A stretch of DNA of 9,570 nucleotides from JABDNZ01 sp050049805. GTDB lineage: Bacteria > Gemmatimonadota > Gemmatimonadetes > Longimicrobiales > Gaopeijiaceae. Both the position numbers and the translations under genes were made by a program. The DNA lies in assembly GCA_050049805.1 (NCBI GenBank), contig JASFVN010000159.1:1-9570 (forward strand). Direction: 5' to 3'. This document shows positions 1 to 4,567 of the stretch, in pieces. The notes under the pieces are model-generated. The model did not search any database. It was not told the DNA's origin and saw only the letters and a list, made by a program, of their open reading frames with translations. Position 1 is the stretch's first letter. Every line of letters starts with the position of its first letter.

Positions 1-2192
1 ACCGCTATGCCATGGAGTCCGAGATCGGCGCTGGCGGCATGGCCACCGTCTACCTGGCCCGGGACCTGAAGCACGAGCGGCAGGTGGCGGTGAAGGTGTT
101 TCGGCCGGAACTGGCGGCCGCCCTGGGGTCGGAACGCTTCCTTCGGGAGATCAAGATCACCGCAGGTCTGAACCACCCCCACATCCTGCCGCTGTTGGAT
201 TCGGGGGAGGCCGACTCCTTCCTTTTCTACGTCATGCCCTTCGTGGAGGGCGAGTCCCTCCGGGACCGGATGGACAGGGAAGGGGAGTTGGGAGTCGAGG
301 AAGCCGTCAGGATCACGGCCCAGATCGCCAGGGCCCTGGCCTACGCCCACGCCAAGGGGATCGTGCACAGAGACATCAAGCCGGAGAACGTCCTGCTGCA
401 GGCCGATCAAGTGGTGGTGGCCGATTTCGGCATTGCCCTGGCGGTGGACTCGGCCGGGGGGGACCGCTTGACGGAAACAGGACTCTCCGTGGGCACTCCG
501 GCCTACATGAGCCCGGAGCAGGTCGCGGGGGAGAAGGAACTTGACGCTCGTAGTGACATCTACGCCCTGGGCTGCGTCCTCTACGAGATGCTTGCCGGGG
601 ACCCTCCTTTCACGGCCTCCAATCCCCGGGCCGTGCTGGCGAAACACCTCACGGATCCGGCGCCGCCGGTGACCACGGTGAGGCCCGGGGTGACGGCCCC
701 GGTTGCCACCGCCATTGCCAAGGCCCTCGGCAAGGCGCCGTCGGACCGGCACCGGTCCGCAACGGAGTTCGAGGAGGCCCTCTTCGCCGAGCCCGGCGAG
801 GTGAAGGAGGAGAAGAAGTCCATCGTGGTTCTCCCCTTCGAGAACCTCAGTGCCGACTTGGAGCAGGAGTACTTCTGCGACGGCATCACCGAGGAGATCA
901 TCAACGCCCTCAGCCACGTGGAGGACCTGACGGTCATCGCCCGGACATCGGCGTTTGCCTTCAAGGGCCGCCACAAAGACGTCCGGGAGATCGGAAGGGC
1001 TCTGGACGTGAAGCATCTTCTGGAAGGGAGCGTGAGGAAGGCCGGGAACCGCCTCCGGATCACGGCCCAGCTCATCGAGACCGGCGACGGAAGCCACCTC
1101 TGGTCGGACCGGTTCGATCGGGACATGGACGACGTTTTCGCCCTGCAGGACGAGATCTCCCTGGCCATTGTCGATACCCTCAAAGCCAGGCTTCTCACCG
1201 GCGAGCGAGAGGCCCTCACCAAACGGCACACCGACAACCCCGAACTCCACAACCTCTATCTCCTTGCCCGGCATCACTGGGGCAAGTTCACCCCCGAGGG
1301 TTTCGACCTGGCAGAGCAATACCTGGAACAGGCCATCGAGAAGGACCCCGAGTTTCCCCTGGCCTACGCAGGCATCGCCGAGATCAACCACTTCCGGCCG
1401 TTCTTCGCCGGTGTCCGGCCCAAGGAGAGCTTCCCCAAGGCGAAGGAGTTCGTGCAGAAGGCCCTGGCCATCGATCCGAACCTGGCCGACGCCCACGCCG
1501 TCATGGGTCGGCTACACATGTTCTACGACTGGGACTGGGAGGCGGCCGAACGGGAGTATCTGCTGGCCCTGGAGCTGAACCCCAACTCGGCAAGCGCCCA
1601 CTGGTTCTATGCGTCGCTCCTGAACCTGAGCGGGAGGCACGACCAGGCCGTGGAGGAGGCTGAGAGGGCTCGGGAGTTGGATCCGTTGTCGATTCTGGTG
1701 AACGCCATCAAGGGCGAACGGACCTTCCACGCCGGACGGTACGAAGAGGCCGTCTCCGATTTGAAGCGGACCCTCGCCATGGACCCGGGGCATTTCTATT
1801 CCCATCTCCTCTTGGGGTGGGTGTACTGGGAGATGGATCGCCGGGAGGAGGCGATTTCGGAGTTCGAGACGGCCCTGGCCCTATCGGGGCGGTCCCCCAT
1901 GGTTCTCTCAGGCCTTTCCAACGCCTACTGGAGGACGGGCCGGGAAGAGGAATCAGACAGACTGCTCGAGGAGTTGCTGGAGAAGGCCAGCCAGGAGTTC
2001 ATCCTTCCCCAATACGTCTTCTCCGTCTACAACGTTCGGGGCGACCTGGACCGGGCCTTCGAATGGTTCGACCGGGCGGTAGAGGAAAACGACATCATGC
2101 TCCCCTTCTCCATGACCTGGCCCGGCGAGGATTGGGCGCTGCCGGACGATCCGCGGTTCGAAGAGGCCCTTGACCGGCTGAGAAAGCGTTGA
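1..2192 (+). CDS. Soluble Ser/Thr kinase fused to FlgO/TolB-N domain and TPR repeats (5' end outside window)
   Basis: PknB-type (Hanks) protein kinase expected to phosphorylate Ser/Thr on unknown partners in the cytoplasm. The frame is open from base 3 (R-Y-A before the ATG at 12). Comparison with the kinase at 4568, which has about 40 residues before its glycine loop, shows the ATG at 12 is internal and the real start is upstream. Counting from that ATG: glycine loop GAGGMATV (6-13), catalytic K28, E46, HRD 119-121 with K123 and N126, DFG 138-140, activation segment 153-170 ending in SPEQ. The kinase ends near 255. Residues 269-390 match the TolB amino-terminal/FlgO-like domain (COG5616 type: IVVLPFENLS, DGITEEI, LLEGSVRK, LRITAQLI, HLWSDRFD). 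About six to seven TPRs follow (410-690). No transmembrane helix is visible between kinase and sensor, unlike the kinase at 4568. All key kinase residues are present, so it should be active. Function and fold calls are firm; the signal is unknown. Confidence 0.93.
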   Translation, partial: RYAMESEIGAGGMATVYLARDLKHERQVAVKVFRPELAAALGSERFLREIKITAGLNHPHILPLLDSGEADSFLFYVMPFVEGESLRDRMDREGELGVEEAVRITAQIARALAYAHAKGIVHRDIKPENVLLQADQVVVADFGIALAVDSAGGDRLTETGLSVGTPAYMSPEQVAGEKELDARSDIYALGCVLYEMLAGDPPFTASNPRAVLAKHLTDPAPPVTTVRPGVTAPVATAIAKALGKAPSDRHRSATEFEEALFAEPGEVKEEKKSIVVLPFENLSADLEQEYFCDGITEEIINALSHVEDLTVIARTSAFAFKGRHKDVREIGRALDVKHLLEGSVRKAGNRLRITAQLIETGDGSHLWSDRFDRDMDDVFALQDEISLAIVDTLKARLLTGEREALTKRHTDNPELHNLYLLARHHWGKFTPEGFDLAEQYLEQAIEKDPEFPLAYAGIAEINHFRPFFAGVRPKESFPKAKEFVQKALAIDPNLADAHAVMGRLHMFYDWDWEAAEREYLLALELNPNSASAHWFYASLLNLSGRHDQAVEEAERARELDPLSILVNAIKGERTFHAGRYEEAVSDLKRTLAMDPGHFYSHLLLGWVYWEMDRREEAISEFETALALSGRSPMVLSGLSNAYWRTGREEESDRLLEELLEKASQEFILPQYVFSVYNVRGDLDRAFEWFDRAVEENDIMLPFSMTWPGEDWALPDDPRFEEALDRLRKR

Positions 2193-2193
2193 A

Positions 2194-2219
2194 CCATGGC
2201 ATCGCCCGTGGCTCCTTTT
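2194..2219 (+). terminator. Weak intrinsic-terminator-like hairpin after the first kinase
   Basis: Two bases after the kinase stop, CCATGG (2194-2199) can pair with CCGTGG (2206-2211), six pairs with one G-U, around a 6-nt loop. CTCCTTTT follows. The stem is short and the T-run is interrupted, so this is only a candidate end for the kinase transcript before the antitoxin promoter. Confidence 0.3.
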
Positions 2220-2269
2220 CAGTCTGGATCACCCGAGGGAGGTCAGAGGAAGGAAGCCGGATCCGCATC

Positions 2270-2298
2270 TTGTAGCGGGTCTCTCGATGTACTACAAT
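2270..2298 (+). promoter_or_regulatory. Sigma-70-like promoter of the toxin-antitoxin module
   Basis: TTGTAG (2270-2275) and TACAAT (2293-2298) are separated by exactly 17 bp; the -10 box matches the TATAAT consensus at 5 of 6 positions and the -35 at 3 of 6. Transcription would start about 6-8 bases later, at 2304-2306, on or next to the ATG at 2306, implying a leaderless mRNA. The boxes coincide with the repeated half-sites described in the operator entry, so repressor binding would block polymerase directly. Confidence 0.6.
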
Positions 2299-2306
2299 GT
2301 ACTACA
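2287..2306 (+). promoter_or_regulatory. Direct-repeat operator, probable autoregulatory site of the RHH antitoxin
   Basis: The ten-base unit ATGTACTACA occurs twice in perfect tandem (2287-2296 and 2297-2306). This places CTACA half-sites at 2292 and 2302, one DNA helical turn apart. An inverted copy, TGTAG, lies at 2271-2275 inside the -35 box, so TTGTAG/CTACAA also form an inverted repeat across the promoter. Ribbon-helix-helix antitoxins usually bind short repeats spaced about one turn apart and repress their own operon; assigning this site to the antitoxin is inference from position and structure. Confidence 0.55.
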
Positions 2307-2527
2307 TGAAGACTGCTGCCGTTACCATCCGTTTGGATCCTGATCTGGAAGAGATGCTGGATCGTGTCTGCCGTGAGACGGGCCGGTCCCGGAGCGAGGT
2401 GGTGCGGGAGGCGCTACGTCGCCAGCTGACCCTCCAGCTTTTCGAGGAAGCCCGGCGCCAAGTGATTCCCTTTGCCGAGGCGCAGGGGATCTTCACCGAC
2501 GAGGACGTGTTCAGGCTCGTGTCGTGA
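2306..2527 (+). CDS. Ribbon-helix-helix antitoxin of a PIN-type toxin-antitoxin pair
   Basis: A 73-residue protein. Residues 4-38 have the CopG/Arc-type ribbon-helix-helix pattern: a short strand AAVTIRLD, then helix DLEEMLDRVCRETG, the turn RSRSE and helix VVREALRRQL. The C-terminal part, EEARRQVIPFAEAQG then FTDEDVFRLVS, resembles the tail that neutralises PIN toxins in such pairs. It should dimerise, bind the operator just upstream and wrap the toxin. I chose the ATG at 2306 rather than the ATG at 2297 (which adds MYY) because the -10 box covers 2293-2298, so an mRNA could not carry the earlier codon; no Shine-Dalgarno sequence precedes either. Its stop overlaps the toxin start by 4 bp, implying translational coupling. 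The family call is firm, the start is an inference. Confidence 0.85.
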   Translation: MKTAAVTIRLDPDLEEMLDRVCRETGRSRSEVVREALRRQLTLQLFEEARRQVIPFAEAQGIFTDEDVFRLVS

Positions 2528-2931
2528 CAAGAGTCTGCCTGGACTCCAACGTCCTCGTTGCAGCGTTCGCTGCCCGAGGCCTTTGCGCCGACCTCTTGAG
2601 GCTCGTGCTGTCCGATTTCGATCTCGTGATTCCCGAGGTCGTGGCAGAGGAGGTCCAGCGAATCCTGACATCCAAGCTGAAGCTCAGCCCAGACGCCTCT
2701 TCATCCGTGCAGGCCGTTCTCGAGCGGTGCTCCATTGTTCCGAAGAGCGACGAGCCTTGCCCTATTTCGTTACGCGATCCTGACGACGAGAGGGTCCTTG
2801 CTGGTGCCATCTCGGCCGGCGCAGAGATTCTCGTGACCGGAGATCAAGACCTCCTCGTTGCAGCCGAGCACTCGCCAATTCGCATCCTCTCCCCGAGGGC
2901 GTTCCTGACGCTGACCAGGGGCGCGTCCTGA
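2524..2931 (+). CDS. PIN-domain toxin, predicted ribonuclease (COG1569-like)
   Basis: A 135-residue single-domain PIN protein, the usual length for this toxin family. PIN toxins are Mg-dependent RNases that cut RNA and halt growth when not bound by antitoxin. The acidic site is visible: D7 in CLDSNVLV, E42/E43 in VVAEEVQRIL, D88 in RDPDDERVL, and D107/D109 in VTGDQDLL. The pattern 'DPDDERVL-A---GAEILVTGDQDLL' is typical of the 'putative toxin component, PIN family' group rather than the classical VapC subgroup. The GTG start at 2524 sits inside the antitoxin stop (GTGA overlap), so translation is probably coupled. No signal peptide or membrane helix. It is convergent with the racemase gene, with only 30 bp between the stops. 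It appears intact; the RNA target cannot be predicted. Confidence 0.88.
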   Translation: MTRVCLDSNVLVAAFAARGLCADLLRLVLSDFDLVIPEVVAEEVQRILTSKLKLSPDASSSVQAVLERCSIVPKSDEPCPISLRDPDDERVLAGAISAGAEILVTGDQDLLVAAEHSPIRILSPRAFLTLTRGAS

Positions 2932-2961
2932 CACCTCCCCGATCCAGAAGCGTACCTCCCC

Positions 2962-4332
2962 CTACACCACGACCCTGGGCAGCCCGGCGTTGAGGTGCAT
3001 GAGGACGTCGTAAACGGACCGCCCGGTGCGGGTAGCCAGGACGTTGGGATGGATGTCCGTGTGGTCCGGGCCTACCAGCGTCGCCACGTCGCCGATCCGG
3101 ACCCCTGGCTCCTCACTCTGTCGCGATCTTCCTCCCAGCTCCGTTCCCCCGCCGGTTTCCGATCCTCTGCCCAGCTCCGATCCCCCGCCCAGTTCGACAA
3201 TGGTGTGGCTGGCGCTGACGGCTCCGATGGCGGGATAGGTCCTTCCGTTGATGAGGACCCGGGCTCCCTGCACGGCCTCCCGGAGGTAACCGTCGGAGTG
3301 GCCCACGGGGAGTGTGGCCACCCAGGTGGGCTCCTGAGCTATGTACTCCCTTCCGTAGCTTACGCTGTCGCCGGGCCGCAGCCGTTCCACGCGGACCACC
3401 CGGGCCCGGAGGCGAAACGCCGGCCGAAGTTCGGCGATCTCTCGTTCGGTGCCCTCGTTGCTGGAGTAGGCCCCGAAGAGGGCGATGCCCGGACGCACCA
3501 TGTCCAGGTGCCCGTCGGGAAAGTTGAACACCGCCGCCGAGGAAGCGGAGTGGAGGAGGCCCGGATCCACGCCTCGGGCCCGGAGGTCCCGGGCCACCTC
3601 CAGGAAGCGGCGGAGCTGCTCCTGGTCATACTCGGGGTCCTCGGTGAACCCCATGAACGTGCTGAAGGGGTGGATACCCCGTTCGGCCAGAGCTACGAGC
3701 CAGGGGACCGCCCGATGGTACGGAATCCCCATCCGGCTCATCCCCGTGTCCAGGTAGGCGTGAACGCGGGGTGGCATCCCGGTCTCCCGGGCCGCCCGCT
3801 GGACCCTCTCCCCGGCGTCATCGGTGGTGAGGCAGAGGTCCACCCCCCTGGCCACCAGCTCAGGGCCGTCCTCGTCGGCGAAGAGGGCCATGAGAACCAC
3901 CGGTTTTTGGATCCCGGCGGCCTTTAACTCCAGGGCCGCCTCGGTCTTCACCACCGCCAGGCCCCAGACCTGGGGCAGTTGCTCCAGGATCTTCCCGGTC
4001 GTAGTCAGCTCCAGGCCGTAGGCGTTGTTCTTGATGACCGCCAGAATCGGGCGGCCCCCGGCCAGGCGGGAGACCACCTCCACGTTGAAGGCCAGGGCCG
4101 CCGGATCCACCTCCACCCAGGGATCGAACCGGTCGGTGACGGAGGCAGGGGGTGGAGCCTCGGAGCGGACATCTCGGAGGTCGGCTGAAGCGGCGTCCCA
4201 ATCGACTTCGGAGAGCGGCCTCCCTCCGGACGGCCCCGGCGCCGCAGCAGCCGGCTCCAGCATCGCAGGAGCCGAGCCAAGGACCCCAACCGCCGCCGCC
4301 CCCCTCAGGAATTCCCGTCTCGATACCGTCAT
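2962..4332 (-). CDS. alr: Tat-exported, divergent alanine racemase family PLP enzyme
   Basis: 456 residues, fold-type III PLP racemase; alanine racemases interconvert L- and D-alanine. The N-terminus MTVSRREFLRG followed by an Ala/Gly-rich segment is a twin-arginine signal, so the enzyme is probably exported folded with its cofactor; Alr is normally cytoplasmic. Visible sites (Geobacillus Alr numbering in brackets): PLP lysine K101 in VIKNNAYGL (Lys39), R200 in LDTGMSR (Arg136), R280 in MVRPGIALFG (Arg219), catalytic Y326 in VSYG (Tyr265). Unusual positions: H345 for Tyr284, F226 for His166, Y193 for the carbamylated Lys129, and SASH (373-376) for the CMDQ motif. Residues 380-403 are a four-copy hexapeptide expansion. 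Start: AGGAGG lies 6 nt before the ATG at 4332; the upstream in-frame TTG at 4356 is less likely. The family is secure; substrate may be alanine or a broader range of amino acids. Confidence 0.9.
   Translation of the reverse strand: MTVSRREFLRGAAAVGVLGSAPAMLEPAAAAPGPSGGRPLSEVDWDAASADLRDVRSEAPPPASVTDRFDPWVEVDPAALAFNVEVVSRLAGGRPILAVIKNNAYGLELTTTGKILEQLPQVWGLAVVKTEAALELKAAGIQKPVVLMALFADEDGPELVARGVDLCLTTDDAGERVQRAARETGMPPRVHAYLDTGMSRMGIPYHRAVPWLVALAERGIHPFSTFMGFTEDPEYDQEQLRRFLEVARDLRARGVDPGLLHSASSAAVFNFPDGHLDMVRPGIALFGAYSSNEGTEREIAELRPAFRLRARVVRVERLRPGDSVSYGREYIAQEPTWVATLPVGHSDGYLREAVQGARVLINGRTYPAIGAVSASHTIVELGGGSELGRGSETGGGTELGGRSRQSEEPGVRIGDVATLVGPDHTDIHPNVLATRTGRSVYDVLMHLNAGLPRVVV
3124..3195 (-). 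repeat. 18-bp in-frame tandem repeat (4 copies) inside the racemase gene
   Basis: Seventy-two bases encode four consecutive degenerate hexapeptides, ELGGGS, ELGRGS, ETGGGT and ELGGRS (residues 380-403 of the racemase). They insert a flexible Gly-rich loop between the strand ending VEL and the conserved VRIGDVATLVG strand of the C-terminal domain. The seed is probably the natural VELG turn, expanded by slippage. All copies keep the frame. Confidence 0.8.
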
Positions 4333-4338
4333 GGTACT

Positions 4339-4344
4339 CCTCCT
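4339..4344 (-). promoter_or_regulatory. Strong ribosome binding site deciding the racemase start
   Basis: On the minus strand a perfect AGGAGG stands 6 nt before the ATG at 4332. It falls inside the longer open frame that begins with a TTG at 4356, which has no comparable signal, so it fixes the start and places the twin-arginine motif at residues 4-11. Confidence 0.8.
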
Positions 4345-4394
4345 GCTGGTGCTCAAAGGCCCCCGCCCGGGATCCTTTCGCCTGCGCTCTTCTC

Positions 4395-4423
4395 ATTCTG
4401 GAACTCTCCCCGGCGTCCGGCAA
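4395..4423 (-). promoter_or_regulatory. Candidate promoter of the racemase gene
   Basis: Read on the minus strand: TTGCCG (4423-4418), a 17-bp spacer and CAGAAT (4400-4395). Transcription would start near 4388 and leave a leader of about 56 nt containing the AGGAGG site. Each box matches consensus at 3 to 4 of 6 positions, so this is tentative. The -35 box lies in the first copy of the 20-21 bp repeat array. Confidence 0.35.
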
Positions 4424-4492
4424 CGTATTCCGGCCCCGGGCAACGGCGCTCCGGCCTCCGGCAACGTGCCCACGGCCCTCGCCGACGTACCT
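4411..4492. repeat. Tandem repeat of ~20.5-bp period in the divergent control region
   Basis: Units begin with CGGC at 4411, 4431, 4452 and 4473, with a possible fifth degenerate unit at 4493. The core GGCAACG recurs exactly at 4419, 4439 and 4460 (steps of 20 and 21 bp); the fourth unit is degenerate. The flanking bases are also partly conserved (TCCGGCAACGT at 4416 and 4457). The period equals two helical turns, so the cores face the same side of the DNA. It could be an array of regulator sites for the racemase or kinase, or simply a minisatellite. Confidence 0.6.
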
Positions 4493-4511
4493 CGGCTCGA
4501 ATGCTACGACC

Positions 4512-4541
4512 TTGCCCACGTCTTAACCGCATCATCATTAT
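4512..4541 (+). promoter_or_regulatory. Candidate promoter of the propeller-kinase operon
   Basis: TTGCCC (4512-4517), 18-bp spacer, CATTAT (4536-4541; 4 of 6 consensus matches). The start would be near 4548, giving a leader of about 20 nt before the ATG at 4568. The consensus match alone is modest, but the same architecture and much of the spacer recur at 9170-9207, which supports it as a real element. Confidence 0.5.
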
Positions 4542-4567
4542 GCACTCCGGTGGGTGGGCGGGCTGAC

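Noticed and set aside
12..14. ATG at 12 as the true start of the first kinase
   Set aside because: It lies only five residues before the glycine loop; the frame is open to the window edge and the R-Y-x-x-E-S-E-I-G context matches the internal sequence of the second kinase.
3124..3195. CRISPR-like or mobile repeat in the racemase region
   Set aside because: Units are 18 bp, contiguous without spacers and in frame with the protein, so it is a coding microsatellite-type expansion.
2995..3927. 310-residue open frame on the + strand opposite the racemase
   Set aside because: The minus-strand frame has full conserved racemase motifs and a strong ribosome binding site; the opposite frame has no recognisable domain and is a by-product of GC-rich codon use.
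4333..4356. TTG start at 4356 for the racemase
   Set aside because: It would place the perfect AGGAGG inside the coding region; the ATG at 4332 has that site at ideal spacing and a normal Tat signal.
4025..4567. 181-codon N-terminal extension of the propeller kinase
   Set aside because: It runs antisense through the racemase start, crosses the repeat array and promoter, has no domain, and the kinase family starts about 40 residues before the glycine loop, as the ATG at 4568 gives.
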